Shown: positions 26,529 through 35,459, counted from the stretch's first letter. The stretch: 55,770 bases of DNA from an uncultured Phascolarctobacterium sp. (GCA_947629685.1 CANREP010000012.1:1-55770), one strand, 5' to 3'. Notes: generated from the sequence alone by a model not told the origin. Made by a program: numbers and translations.

Positions 26529-26553
26529 TAAACCCATACATTTGAAATTAAAG

Positions 26554-26591
26554 AAAAAGGAAGATGAACGATATCGTTCATCTTCCTTTTT
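26554..26591. terminator. Bidirectional terminator, perfect 19-bp arms
   Basis: A 38-bp perfect palindrome (arm AAAAAGGAAGATGAACGAT) between the convergent lrgB and the gene at 26602. A- and T-runs at its ends make it a terminator on both strands. Confidence 0.92.
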
Positions 26592-26601
26592 GTTTTACCT
26601 G

Positions 26602-26862
26602 TTATAAATGCTGGATTGCTCCGCGCAGCTCCGTAAAGATTACCGCCGCCTTATCTGCAGGATAGACCTGACAGGGCAACGCCTTTAAATCCTCTGGCCG
26701 CCAGCCTTTCTTTTCGGCAGCCAGCTGAGCCACTGCCTGCTCAAGGCTTTCGGCAAGCACGATGGCAATAGCGTCAAGATAGAATTCACTGTTAACACAG
26801 GGTTCCTCAATCATACTATGACTGTGATAAGTCTTATTATGCCGCCAAACATATACATTCAT
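26602..26862 (-). CDS. Small protein of unknown function downstream of metH
   Basis: 86 residues from the ATG at 26862 (upstream GGGGGTG may serve as SD). It begins NVYVWRHNKTYHSHSMIEEP and contains an alpha-helical, Ala/Glu-rich middle ('DAIAIVLAESLEQAVAQLAAEKKGW'). No signal peptide or membrane segment. The His-rich N-terminus could bind metal, but that is speculation. It lies 25 bp after metH, before a terminator, so it is the last gene of the metF-metH operon. I do not recognise the family. Confidence 0.7.
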   Translation of the reverse strand: MNVYVWRHNKTYHSHSMIEEPCVNSEFYLDAIAIVLAESLEQAVAQLAAEKKGWRPEDLKALPCQVYPADKAAVIFTELRGAIQHL

Positions 26863-26887
26863 ACCGCAGCACCCCCACACTTAAAGT

Positions 26888-29248
26888 TTACCGGGCAAAA
26901 ATCCTGTTGGCATAGTTTACCGCGCTGACAGCGTTGGGAGCATAACCGTCTGCACCGATAGCCGCCGCATATTCTTCCGTCAGCACTGCGCCGCCTACCA
27001 GTATCTTACACGCGGAAGTCTGACGCAGTTCGCGGATGGTTGCTTCCATAGCGCTGACTGTAGTCGTCATCAGCGCCGACAATCCTACCAGTTTAGCCTT
27101 ATATTCTACGGCAGCCCGCACGATCTGTTCCGGCGGAACGTCCTTGCCCAGATCGATGACCCGGTAGCCGTAATTTTCCAGCAATACCTTAACGATATTC
27201 TTGCCGATATCATGGATGTCGCCCTGTACTGTTGCTATGATGATTACTTCGCCGTCGCTGCCGCCGCTTCCTCCTACCGCTTCCCGAATAACTTCAAAAG
27301 CAGACTTGGCCGCATCGGCGCTCATTAAAAGCTGCGGCAGAAACATGGTTTTTTTTTCGAAACCGTCGCCTACAAAATCCAGCGCCGGTATCATATATTT
27401 ATTGATAACATCTAAAGGAGCTTCTGTTTTCAACGCTTCTTGCGCCGCACGGGCACTTTCTCCTGCCAGGCCACGGACAATAGCGTCATACAGATTCATT
27501 TCACTCAGTACGAAAGCTGCCGTCTTAGGTGCGGAAGCATATTTTTCCACGTATTCTTTACAACCGGCGTCAAGCCCGCTTAACGCCCTGTACCCGTGAT
27601 AAACATCCATCATGACCTTGCTTTGCGGATTGATGATGCCGCAGGACAGTCCAGCCTGCAGTGCCATAGCGAAAAAGGCTCCGTTTACGGCGTCACGTCC
27701 GGGCAGGCCAAAAGAAATATTGGAAACGCCCATGACAGTAAGAACATCTCTTCTGCGCATTTCCCCAATGATTGCCAGCGCTGCCTTGGCATTATCACTG
27801 CCGGTACTGATAGTAAGCGCCAGCGGATCGACGATGATATTTTTAGAATCAATACCATAATCAGCAGCCTTGCCGATTATTTTTTCCGCCACGGCAATAC
27901 GTTCTGCCGCGGTTGCTCCGATACCGTCGTCATCCAAAGTCAGCGCTACCAGCACCGCGCCGTATTTTTTAGCCAGCGGCAGTACTTTTTCCAGGCTTTC
28001 CGCCTTGCCGCTGACAGAATTTAAAAGCGGCCTGCCATTATAGAGACGCAGCGCTTTTTCCATAGCGGCATAGTTGGAAGTATCTATCTGCAAGGGCGTA
28101 TCGGTAACAGCCTGTAAAGCCAGTACAGCTTTGGCAGCCATTGCCGGCTCGTCTACTCCGGCTGCCCCCACATTGACATCCAGAATATGTGCTCCGGCGC
28201 TGACCTGTTCCAACCCCAAGCGGCAAACATAATCTAAATCTCCCTGCTGCAGTGCTTCCTTTAAACGCGGCTTGCCGGTAGGATTGATTCTTTCCCCGAT
28301 GATGACCGGGTCGCGTCCGATTTCTACCACCTTGCCATAAGAAGAAACGGCAGTAAGCTTGCACTGCCTGCCGCCTCCGGCAGGCAGTGCTTGACATTTA
28401 GCCGTCATAGCCTCGATATGCTGCGGCGTAGTTCCGCAGCAGCCGCCAGCAATACTCGCGCCCTGGCTCACCAGCTCATACATCAGGCTGGCAAACTCTT
28501 CCGGTCCCACGTCAAAACAGGTCTTGCCGTCACGTTCTACCGGCAGCCCGGCATTGGGATTGAAAACAAGAGGCAGACTGGTATAAGACCTTAACTTGGG
28601 CAGTATTTTCAGCATCTGAGCCGGGCCCAGCCCGCAGTTGCAGCCAATGGCATCCGCCTCCAGGCCTTCCAGCATCAGGGCTGCCGCTGCCGCATCGCCG
28701 CCGGTCAGCAGTTTGCCGTTTTCGTCGAAAGTCATTGTTACTATGACCGGCAAATCACTGTTTTCCTTAGCTGCCAAAAGCGCCGCCTTGGCTTCATAGG
28801 TGTCGCTCATAGTCTCAATCAGGATCAGATCCGCGCCTGCTTTACAGCCGCTGCGCACTATCTCAGCATAAATATTTACCGCTTCCTCAAACGGAAGGTC
28901 TCCATAAGGAGCAAGCAGCTTGCCTGTAGGGCCTAAATCCAAGGCTACGAAAGCTTTCTCTCTGCCGGCACAGGCTGCTTTAGCAAGCTTTACAGCCTCC
29001 TGGATCACAGCTTCTGTTTTTACATCTGTCCCGGCAAACTTCAGCCTGTTGGCGCCGAAGGTATTAGTCTTGATAATATTAGCGCCTGCTGCAAGATAGG
29101 CTTCATGCACTTTCCTGATAACGTCGCCATGACTGAAATTCCACAGCTCGGGCAATTCTCCGGGCTGCAGCCCTTGCGCCTGCAGCATGGTACCCATAGC
29201 GCCGTCAAAAAATAATAATTCTTTTCCCAGTAAATTTTTGAATTCCAT
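26888..29248 (-). CDS. metH: Cobalamin-dependent methionine synthase lacking the reactivation domain
   Basis: 786 residues. Domains: homocysteine S-methyltransferase (about 1-290, 'FFDGAMGTMLQAQGL', zinc cysteines in 'GCNCGLGP' and 'GGCCGTTPQHI'), pterin/methyl-THF binding (about 305-560, 'IIGERINPTGKP', 'LDVNVGAAGVDE'), B12 cap and B12 domain (about 570-786) with the cobalt-ligand histidine in 'VQGDIHDIGKNIVKVLL' and 'LVGLSALMTTT'. E. coli MetH (1227) has an additional AdoMet reactivation domain; this protein ends before it. The adjacent gene at 29251 supplies that domain. Transfers methyl from methyl-THF to homocysteine. Confidence 0.95.
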   Translation of the reverse strand: MEFKNLLGKELLFFDGAMGTMLQAQGLQPGELPELWNFSHGDVIRKVHEAYLAAGANIIKTNTFGANRLKFAGTDVKTEAVIQEAVKLAKAACAGREKAFVALDLGPTGKLLAPYGDLPFEEAVNIYAEIVRSGCKAGADLILIETMSDTYEAKAALLAAKENSDLPVIVTMTFDENGKLLTGGDAAAAALMLEGLEADAIGCNCGLGPAQMLKILPKLRSYTSLPLVFNPNAGLPVERDGKTCFDVGPEEFASLMYELVSQGASIAGGCCGTTPQHIEAMTAKCQALPAGGGRQCKLTAVSSYGKVVEIGRDPVIIGERINPTGKPRLKEALQQGDLDYVCRLGLEQVSAGAHILDVNVGAAGVDEPAMAAKAVLALQAVTDTPLQIDTSNYAAMEKALRLYNGRPLLNSVSGKAESLEKVLPLAKKYGAVLVALTLDDDGIGATAAERIAVAEKIIGKAADYGIDSKNIIVDPLALTISTGSDNAKAALAIIGEMRRRDVLTVMGVSNISFGLPGRDAVNGAFFAMALQAGLSCGIINPQSKVMMDVYHGYRALSGLDAGCKEYVEKYASAPKTAAFVLSEMNLYDAIVRGLAGESARAAQEALKTEAPLDVINKYMIPALDFVGDGFEKKTMFLPQLLMSADAAKSAFEVIREAVGGSGGSDGEVIIIATVQGDIHDIGKNIVKVLLENYGYRVIDLGKDVPPEQIVRAAVEYKAKLVGLSALMTTTVSAMEATIRELRQTSACKILVGGAVLTEEYAAAIGADGYAPNAVSAVNYANRIFAR

Positions 29249-29250
29249 CT

Positions 29251-29874
29251 CTATTCCTCTCTGAACGGGCAGTTAATATTACCGCAGTTCATACATTTAT
29301 TCCAGGCGCATACGGCGTCGGCTGCCAGACCTATAACAGCCGTAACTGATTTAGTCGGCGCCATCATCATACCGTCCGTCAGCGTCAGGCCGATTTTTCT
29401 GCCGCAGTCCAGCATACCAAAAAGCTTTTGTTGCTCTTCCAGCGCCCAATCGCCATAACCGGGCGAAAAACGCGGCCGCTGCGCCAAGCCGCCTGTTTCA
29501 GCACGGCTCTGCACTTCATCACAGTAGCTTTCAATCAGCGCCGCCGCTACAGCCTGCGCCGCCGCGCCTTCCGCTACGCTGGTCAGCGCCAGCCGCCGCA
29601 CGGCGATATCCACCCTGCTGCCCAGAGTAGCCGCCAAAAGCAGCACCTGGCTGCAGCCCTGCAGATGCCGCGCCAAATCTTTGGACTGCAGTGTCACGCC
29701 GCCGTCCAGCTCCACACCCGTCTCAGTAACTCGGCAGCTGCTGCGTTTCAGGATATGACGAGCCTGTACTTCATTGCGCAGCTTCAGATATACGGTGTCG
29801 GCCAATACTCCAGCCGCTGCATCATCTTTTTCTGCCCCCATATAACGCAGGGCTTCCGCACGGTTATATTTCAT
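29251..29874 (-). CDS. Stand-alone methionine synthase reactivation (AdoMet) domain protein
   Basis: 207 residues. 'RPRFSPGYGDWALEEQQKLF' carries the R-x-x-P-G-Y AdoMet-binding motif of the MetH activation domain (E. coli RPAPGY). It is followed by 'KIGLTLTDGMMMAPTKSVTAVIG', typical of the family, and a C-terminal Cys cluster C-x2-C-x4-C ('CMNCGNINCPFR') found in the stand-alone versions. Expected to re-methylate oxidised cob(II)alamin on MetH using AdoMet and an electron donor. Starts within the metF stop codon (ATGA) and ends 2 bp before metH, so stoichiometric expression is likely. Confidence 0.85.
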   Translation of the reverse strand: MKYNRAEALRYMGAEKDDAAAGVLADTVYLKLRNEVQARHILKRSSCRVTETGVELDGGVTLQSKDLARHLQGCSQVLLLAATLGSRVDIAVRRLALTSVAEGAAAQAVAAALIESYCDEVQSRAETGGLAQRPRFSPGYGDWALEEQQKLFGMLDCGRKIGLTLTDGMMMAPTKSVTAVIGLAADAVCAWNKCMNCGNINCPFREE

Positions 29875-30725
29875 TTCGTTATCTCCGAAAGATTATACAT
29901 AATGCCGCCGATAATTTCCGGCTTATTCATAGTATAAATATGGACATTAGTAAACCCATTAGCCAAAAGGTCTATAATCTGACCAGTAGCATAAGCAATA
30001 CCCGCCTGTTTCAGCGCCTCAGGTTTGTCGGCAAATTTTTCTACAATCGCTCTGAACTGCGGCGGCAGCTTAGTGTCGCTGAGCTGGCAGATACGCGTTA
30101 TCTGCTTGGCATTGGTCACAGGCATGATACCTGGTACCACAGGCACATTGATACCCGCCGACAGCAGACGGAACATATAATTATACAGCACATTATTATC
30201 AAAAATCATTTGGGTGACAAGGAAGTCTACACCGGCATCAATCTTATATTTAGTGTTTTCTATATCCTTATCTAAAGCGCCAGCTTCAGGATGGCCTTCA
30301 GGATAAGCGGCCCCGCCTACGCAGAAATCTCCCTGCCGCTTGATAAAGGCTGCCAAATCGCTGGCATGACTGAACTCGCCCACCTCGCTGCCCTGAGGCA
30401 AGTCTCCCCGCAGCGCCAGGATATTTTCAATGCCGCCGCGCTGCAGCTCCTGCAGCACGCTCATAATCCTGTCCGCATCAGACTGGACGCAGGTCAAATG
30501 CGCCAGAGCCGGGATACCGTTGGCCTGCACAGCCCGTGCCACTGCTGCCGTATGTCCTACTGTAGAACCGCCGGCTCCATAGGTAACGCTCATGTAAGCC
30601 GGATGCACGTCAGCTATCTTATTTACTATTTCCAACGCATTCTGCAGCTCCGTGCCCTGCTTAGGCGGAAACAGTTCACAGGAAATACAGATTTTTTCAC
30701 TCTTCAATAAATCAACAATCTTCAT
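29871..30725 (-). CDS. metF: 5,10-methylenetetrahydrofolate reductase
   Basis: FAD enzyme making 5-methyl-THF for MetH. 284 residues. 'SCELFPPKQGTELQNALEIV', 'YMSVTYGAGGS', 'HLTCVQSD', 'NILALRGDLPQG' and 'FLVTQMIFDNNVLYNYM' are the family motifs. First gene of the operon; SD GAGGGA sits 5 bases upstream of the ATG and a consensus-spaced promoter precedes it. The 4-bp overlap with the reactivation gene suggests translational coupling. Confidence 0.96.
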   Translation of the reverse strand: MKIVDLLKSEKICISCELFPPKQGTELQNALEIVNKIADVHPAYMSVTYGAGGSTVGHTAAVARAVQANGIPALAHLTCVQSDADRIMSVLQELQRGGIENILALRGDLPQGSEVGEFSHASDLAAFIKRQGDFCVGGAAYPEGHPEAGALDKDIENTKYKIDAGVDFLVTQMIFDNNVLYNYMFRLLSAGINVPVVPGIMPVTNAKQITRICQLSDTKLPPQFRAIVEKFADKPEALKQAGIAYATGQIIDLLANGFTNVHIYTMNKPEIIGGIMYNLSEITK

Positions 30726-30758
30726 TTTATTCCCTCATTATTTTGAACATTTCTGATT

Positions 30759-30787
30759 ATTTTATAAAAAATGTTTAGTAAACGCAA
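30759..30787 (-). promoter_or_regulatory. Promoter of the metF-metH operon
   Basis: Leftward -35 TTGCGT (30782-30787), 17-bp spacer, -10 TAAAAT (30759-30764). An inverted repeat TTATCA-N7-TGATAA (30794-30812) lies 7 bp upstream of the -35. No SAM, cobalamin or T-box riboswitch was seen in the short leader. Confidence 0.6.
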
Positions 30788-30837
30788 ATAAAATTATCAA
30801 AATATCTGATAAATGTTCACGGCTGATAAGAATGTTA

Positions 30838-30870
30838 CAAAAATAAAACGCCCGCCAATGGACGGACGTT
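30838..30870 (-). terminator. Terminator after tRNA-Ser
   Basis: AACGTCCGTC pairs with GGCGGGCGTT (two G-U) around a 4-base loop, followed leftward by TTTATTTTT. Confidence 0.8.
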
Positions 30871-30880
30871 AATTTTTTAC

Positions 30881-30971
30881 TGGCGGAGACGGTGGGATTC
30901 GAACCCACGTGCCGCGCAAACGGCAAACTGATTTCGAGTCAGCCTCGTTATGACCACTTCGATACGTCTCC
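30881..30971 (-). tRNA. tRNA-Ser (CGA anticodon)
   Basis: Complete class II tRNA, 91 bases with an encoded CCA. Acceptor GGAGACG, anticodon loop CTCGAAA (anticodon CGA, codon UCG), long variable arm, T-arm GTGGGTTCGAATCCCAC. It has its own promoter in the 3' end of tadA and its own terminator. Confidence 0.95.
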
Positions 30972-30992
30972 TTATGATATTGTAACATTTTT

Positions 30993-31020
30993 ATTATACA
31001 GGATTCTCTTCATTTTGCAA
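30993..31020 (-). promoter_or_regulatory. Promoter of tRNA-Ser
   Basis: Leftward -35 TTGCAA (31015-31020), 16-bp spacer, -10 TATAAT (30993-30998), mostly inside the tadA 3' end. Start would be about 15 bases before the tRNA. Confidence 0.6.
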
Positions 31021-31521
31021 AGATGCAGAATACAATAATTCCTGCTGTTTCTTTTTGGCTGCTTTGTTCTCCTGCCGCCGTCTGCGGAAAAAATCCCGCA
31101 TTACTGACGCACATTCTTCCTCACAGATACCGCCGATAACTTCTACCTGATGATTAAGATTATCATTAGTAAGGATATTAAAGATGGATTCGACACCGCC
31201 GGCCTTGACATCCGGGCAGCCGTAAACCACGCGGTCAATCCGGCTGTTGACGATAGCGCCGCTGCACATAGGACACGGCTCTACCGTCACATAAAGCGTA
31301 CAGCCGCTCAGACGCCAGCGTCCTAAACGGGCGCAGCCTTGCCTGATAGCCAAAATTTCCGCATGAGCCGTCGCGTCCGGCAGCATTTCCCGCTGATTAT
31401 ATGCCGCAGCGATAACTTCGCCGCCGCATACCAGCACTGCCCCTATCGGTATTTCTCCCAGTTCGGCTGCTTTTTTTGCCTGCACTAAAGCCAGCTGCAT
31501 ATAATCGTGCTCGTTCCTCAT
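30994..31521 (-). CDS. tadA: tRNA-specific adenosine deaminase
   Basis: Converts A34 to inosine in tRNA-Arg(ACG). 175 residues from the ATG at 31521 (SD GGAGG); the frame extends upstream inside the ABC-F gene but without an SD. The zinc site is intact: 'ATAHAEILAIRQGC' (His, catalytic Glu) and 'VEPCPMCSGAIVNSRI'. The C-terminus has 'FFRRRRQENK', typical of TadA. Overlaps the upstream ABC-F stop codon by 4 bp (ATGA). Confidence 0.93.
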   Translation of the reverse strand: MRNEHDYMQLALVQAKKAAELGEIPIGAVLVCGGEVIAAAYNQREMLPDATAHAEILAIRQGCARLGRWRLSGCTLYVTVEPCPMCSGAIVNSRIDRVVYGCPDVKAGGVESIFNILTNDNLNHQVEVIGGICEEECASVMRDFFRRRRQENKAAKKKQQELLYSASLQNEENPV

Positions 31522-33443
31522 GCTTCCTCCGCAGCCTCCATCAGCTGTTCCCATTTTTCCATAAGCTCAGCTATTTTCTGTTCATACTCCTCATGCTCCG
31601 CTGCCATTGCCGCGCTGTGTGCAGGATCTTCATGGTTAGCAGGATCTGCCATCTGCGCTTCCAGCAGTTTCATCATGGTTTCCTGCTCACGAATGCTCAG
31701 TTCTACCTTTGGCAGCAATCTGACAGCTTCTTCCGGGCTGTACCGTTGTTTTTTATCTGCAGCTTTGTTTGTCTGCAGCTGCGGCCGTACATCAGCGTCC
31801 TTCTTTACATTGACCTGCACCGCAACTGCTTCGGCTTCTGCTGCAGCAGTCTGCGCTTTCTGTTTTTCTGCCAGATAAAAATCGTAATTACCTTTATAAT
31901 CTTTCAGCTGGCCTTCTTCTATTTCCCAGATCCTGTCCGCCACCTCGTTAATAAAATAACGGTCATGACTGACCACCAGTACCGTACCGTCAAAAGCCGT
32001 CAGCGCCGCTTCTACTGCTTCTCTGGCCATTATGTCAAGATGGTTGGTCGGTTCGTCCAGCACCAGACAGTTAGCTCCGTCCAGCACCAGTTTTAACAGC
32101 ACCAGTCTGGCCTTCTGCCCGCCGCTCAAAGTTCCGATCTCTTTGAAAACATCGTCGCCATGAAACAGCATACCGCCCAACAGCGAGCGGGTGCGTTCTT
32201 CCGTAAAACCATATTCTATAACAAAATTTTCCAGCAGCGTCTGTTTGGGAGAAAGTCTTTCATAACTTTGAGAAAAATAACCAATCTGTACCCGGTTACC
32301 AATCTTGGCTTTTCCCTTTAACGGCTGCACTTCACCCAGGATAGTTTTTAAAAGCGTCGTCTTGCCGGTGCCGTTAGCACCCAGCAGCGCTGCTTTCTCA
32401 CCGCGGCGCAGCGTAAGATTGATGCCTTGGGCCAGCACCTTATCGCCATAACCGATGGTAAGGTCTTCCATAATCAGGACGCGGTCGGCACATTCCGTCG
32501 CCGGCGGCAGACGCAACTCAAACTCTTCGTTCCTCACAGGCGCATCCAGGCGTTCCAGTCTGTTCAGCTGCGACTGACGGCCGCGAGCCATCTTGCTCTT
32601 AATACCGGCCTTAAAACGGCGGATATAGGCCTCCGTGCGGGCAATATAATCCTGCTGAGCCGCATAGGCAGCTTCCAGCGTCGCTGTCTGAATGGCTTTC
32701 TGCTCCAGATAACGGGAATAATTACCTTTGAAAGACTGCAGCCTGCCGCCTTCCATTTCCAGGATACGCACTGCCACATTATCAAGAAAGGCACGGTCGT
32801 GGCTGACTACGAGCAGCCCGCCTTTAAACTCGTGCAGATAAGTTTCCAGCCACTGGGTCATGACTATATCCAGATGATTGGTAGGTTCGTCCAAAATCAA
32901 AAAATCAGGATTACGTACTAATGCCGCTGCCAGCATGAGACGGGTCTTCTGTCCGCCGCTTAGCGTAGCGGCATCCTGCTCCCACCAGCTTTCCGTATAG
33001 CCAAGGCCGATCAGCACTCTTTTAATCCTGTTTTCATAATGATATCCGTCCAGATATTCATATCGCTTGGTAACACGGGCATAATCTTCCATCAACGCTT
33101 CTAAAGCGTCGCCGCCCGCATCGCTTACCCCAGCTTCCAGTCGCTGCATATCTTCCCGCAAATGCAATATCTCCGGGCAGCTTTGCAGCATAAAGCTCCA
33201 AATAGTACCTTTAATATCCGTAAACCCTTGCTGCACATAACCTACGCTTATCCCCTGTTCAAAGCGGATACTGCCGCTGTCTATATAAGCAGGATCCAGC
33301 AGACAGCGCAGCAGCGTCGTCTTGCCGCTGCCGTTGACGCCTACCAGCCCTATATGTTCGCCCTTATCCACCATGAAGCTGACGTCTTTGAATACGTCAT
33401 GTACGCCAAAGCTTTTGGCAATCTTATCAACTACAAGCTGCAT
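31518..33443 (-). CDS. ABC-F family ATP-binding protein
   Basis: 641 residues, soluble, two ABC domains in tandem: Walker A GVNGSGKTT (about 40) and GANGTGKTT (about 355), signatures 'LSGGQKTRLMLAAAL' and 'LSGGQKARLVLLKLV', both followed by 'LDEPTNHLDI'. Between them is the basic interdomain linker typical of ABC-F ('YIRRFKAGIKSKMARGRQSQL'), and at the C-terminus a coiled coil after a low-complexity Ala/Lys stretch. ABC-F proteins act on the ribosome (EttA, Uup, YdiF, antibiotic protection); which subgroup is not clear, but the length and C-terminal coiled coil suit the Uup/YdiF groups. No membrane segments. Confidence 0.93.
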   Translation of the reverse strand: MQLVVDKIAKSFGVHDVFKDVSFMVDKGEHIGLVGVNGSGKTTLLRCLLDPAYIDSGSIRFEQGISVGYVQQGFTDIKGTIWSFMLQSCPEILHLREDMQRLEAGVSDAGGDALEALMEDYARVTKRYEYLDGYHYENRIKRVLIGLGYTESWWEQDAATLSGGQKTRLMLAAALVRNPDFLILDEPTNHLDIVMTQWLETYLHEFKGGLLVVSHDRAFLDNVAVRILEMEGGRLQSFKGNYSRYLEQKAIQTATLEAAYAAQQDYIARTEAYIRRFKAGIKSKMARGRQSQLNRLERLDAPVRNEEFELRLPPATECADRVLIMEDLTIGYGDKVLAQGINLTLRRGEKAALLGANGTGKTTLLKTILGEVQPLKGKAKIGNRVQIGYFSQSYERLSPKQTLLENFVIEYGFTEERTRSLLGGMLFHGDDVFKEIGTLSGGQKARLVLLKLVLDGANCLVLDEPTNHLDIMAREAVEAALTAFDGTVLVVSHDRYFINEVADRIWEIEEGQLKDYKGNYDFYLAEKQKAQTAAAEAEAVAVQVNVKKDADVRPQLQTNKAADKKQRYSPEEAVRLLPKVELSIREQETMMKLLEAQMADPANHEDPAHSAAMAAEHEEYEQKIAELMEKWEQLMEAAEEA

Positions 33444-33507
33444 ATTTCTTCCCTCTGCAAAATTTATTTCTAAAACAGTATTGTAGCAAAATTTTTCTGT
33501 AAAAGCA

Positions 33508-33535
33508 AAAGACTGCCTGCAAGCAGACAGTCTTT
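33508..33535 (-). terminator. Terminator after galE
   Basis: AAAGACTG-C-CTGC / GCAG-A-CAGTCTTT hairpin with one mismatch and AA loop, followed leftward by TTTTGCTTTT. It ends the pgm-galU-galE operon. Confidence 0.8.
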
Positions 33536-33540
33536 ATCTT

Positions 33541-34530
33541 TTAACCTTCGTACCCATGCGGATGCTGTTTATGCCACTTCCAGGCAGTAGCAATCACCTC
33601 TTCCACGCTGCTGTGCTCCGGCTGCCAGCCCAATTCTTCCCTGATTTTAGCCGAAGACGCTATCAGCACCGCCGGATCGCCGGCACGACGCGCTTCTTCA
33701 ACCACGGTAAAATCGACGCCGGTAACTTTTTTAGCGCTGTCGATAATCTGCCGTACACTGAAACCGTTTTCGCTGCCCAGATTATAAACCCTGCTCGCAC
33801 CGCCCTTGAGCAGATGCTGCAGCGCCAATACGTGCGCTTTAGCCAGATCGCAGACATGGATATAATCGCGCACGCAGGTACCGTCGGCAGTAGGATAGTC
33901 GGTGCCGAACACCGCAACCTGACGGCGCACTCCCTGCGCCGTCTTCAACACCAGCGGAATCAGATGACTTTCAGGATTATGATCCTCGCCGATATTGCCG
34001 GAAAGCGAAGCTCCAGCAGCATTAAAATAACGCAATGCCACATATTTCATCTCATAAGCCATATCATAATCGGCTAACATATTTTCGATCATCAGCTTGC
34101 TGCGTCCGTAAACATTAGTCGGCGATAATTTGCTGTCCTCGCAGATAGGCACCTGCTCAGGCTCGCCGTATACTGCTGCTGTCGAAGAAAATACCAGCCT
34201 GTCCACACCGGCTCCGCGCATTGCTTCCAAAAGATGCAGCGTGCCTTCCACATTATTAAAATAATATTTAGCCGGATTTTCCATGGACTCGCCCACCAAG
34301 CTGCTGGCAGCAAAGTGCATCACTGCGTCAATGGAAAACTGCTCCATGATATGGCGCGCAAAAGCCACGTCATGGATATCTCCTTCTACCAACTGGACAT
34401 CTTCCGGCACAGCAGCCGCATGTCCTGTGGAAAGATTATCATAAACAATAGGCGTAAAGCCGCTTTTTTTCAGTTCTTCCACTACGTGGGAGCCGATATA
34501 GCCGGCGCCGCCTGTAACAAGTATATTCAT
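33541..34530 (-). CDS. galE: UDP-glucose 4-epimerase
   Basis: Interconverts UDP-glucose and UDP-galactose. 329 residues. Rossmann motif 'VTGGAGYIGSHVVEEL' at the N-terminus, catalytic 'FSSTAAVYGEPE' Ser/Thr and 'NVYGRSKLMIENML' Tyr-x3-Lys, substrate loop 'LRYFNAAGAS'. Third gene of an operon that makes hexose-1-phosphate, UDP-glucose and UDP-galactose, presumably for surface polysaccharide or LPS. Confidence 0.96.
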   Translation of the reverse strand: MNILVTGGAGYIGSHVVEELKKSGFTPIVYDNLSTGHAAAVPEDVQLVEGDIHDVAFARHIMEQFSIDAVMHFAASSLVGESMENPAKYYFNNVEGTLHLLEAMRGAGVDRLVFSSTAAVYGEPEQVPICEDSKLSPTNVYGRSKLMIENMLADYDMAYEMKYVALRYFNAAGASLSGNIGEDHNPESHLIPLVLKTAQGVRRQVAVFGTDYPTADGTCVRDYIHVCDLAKAHVLALQHLLKGGASRVYNLGSENGFSVRQIIDSAKKVTGVDFTVVEEARRAGDPAVLIASSAKIREELGWQPEHSSVEEVIATAWKWHKQHPHGYEG

Positions 34531-34550
34531 CTTAACGCCTCTTTATCAGA

Positions 34551-35435
34551 TTATTTACTGCTTTCCCTGCTTACGATTTCCTGCAGATAAGCAAGAAATT
34601 TATCGCGCAGGTCGTCACGTTTTAGAGCCATCTCAACCGTTGCTTCCAAAAATCCTTGCTTATCGCCCACATCGTAACGACGCCCTTCAAAATTATAAGC
34701 GTACATAGGCTGTTCTTTAGCAAGCACTTTCAGCGCGTCTGTCAGCTGGATCTCATTGCCGCGTCCGGGAGCCGTGTGCTCTAAGATCGGAAATATTTCT
34801 GGATTGATGACATAACGACCCAGTACGGCCAGCCGCGACGGCGCTTCTTCTGCTTTCGGTTTTTCCACCATATCCTGTACCGTGAAAGTACACTTTTCAC
34901 CAGTCGGCTGAGATGCCACGATACCATAAGCAGATACTTTATCCTGCGGTACTTCCTGCACCCCCAGCACGCTGGCGCCGGTACGTTCATAAACATCTAT
35001 CAGCTGCTTCAGCGCCGGCACCCTGCTGTCCACCACGTCGTCGCCTAAAAGCACGGCAAAAGGCTCGTCACCGATAAACTGCTGCGCGCATAAAATAGCG
35101 TGTCCCAGGCCGCGCGGCTCTTTCTGACGGATGTAATGGATACGGATATCAGAAATCTTCTTCACCATTGCCAGTTCCTGCTCCTTATGAGCAGCTTCCA
35201 GATTAAGCTCCAGCTCGATACTGCGGTCAAAATGGTCTTCAATCGCGCGTTTACTGCGCCCGGTAATGATCAGGATATCTTCAATGCCGGAAGCAAGCGC
35301 TTCTTCAATAATATACTGTATGGTAGGTTTATCAACTATGGGCAGCATTTCTTTAGGCGTAGCCTTAGTTGCCGGTAAAAAACGTGTTCCCAGCCCCGCT
35401 GCCGGAATAACTGCCTTACGAACTTTTTTAATCAT
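34551..35435 (-). CDS. galU: UTP-glucose-1-phosphate uridylyltransferase
   Basis: Makes UDP-glucose from UTP and glucose-1-phosphate. 294 residues. 'KAVIPAAGLGTRFLPATKATPKEMLPI' is the nucleotide-binding signature; 'FAVLLGDDVVDS' holds the metal site and 'VQDMVEKPKAEEAPS' the substrate lysine. The SD (AAGGAG) is 13 bases from the ATG, longer than usual, which may lower translation. Between pgm and galE in the same operon. Confidence 0.95.
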   Translation of the reverse strand: MIKKVRKAVIPAAGLGTRFLPATKATPKEMLPIVDKPTIQYIIEEALASGIEDILIITGRSKRAIEDHFDRSIELELNLEAAHKEQELAMVKKISDIRIHYIRQKEPRGLGHAILCAQQFIGDEPFAVLLGDDVVDSRVPALKQLIDVYERTGASVLGVQEVPQDKVSAYGIVASQPTGEKCTFTVQDMVEKPKAEEAPSRLAVLGRYVINPEIFPILEHTAPGRGNEIQLTDALKVLAKEQPMYAYNFEGRRYDVGDKQGFLEATVEMALKRDDLRDKFLAYLQEIVSRESSK

Positions 35436-35459
35436 TTAGACATCAAAACTCCTTAAATT

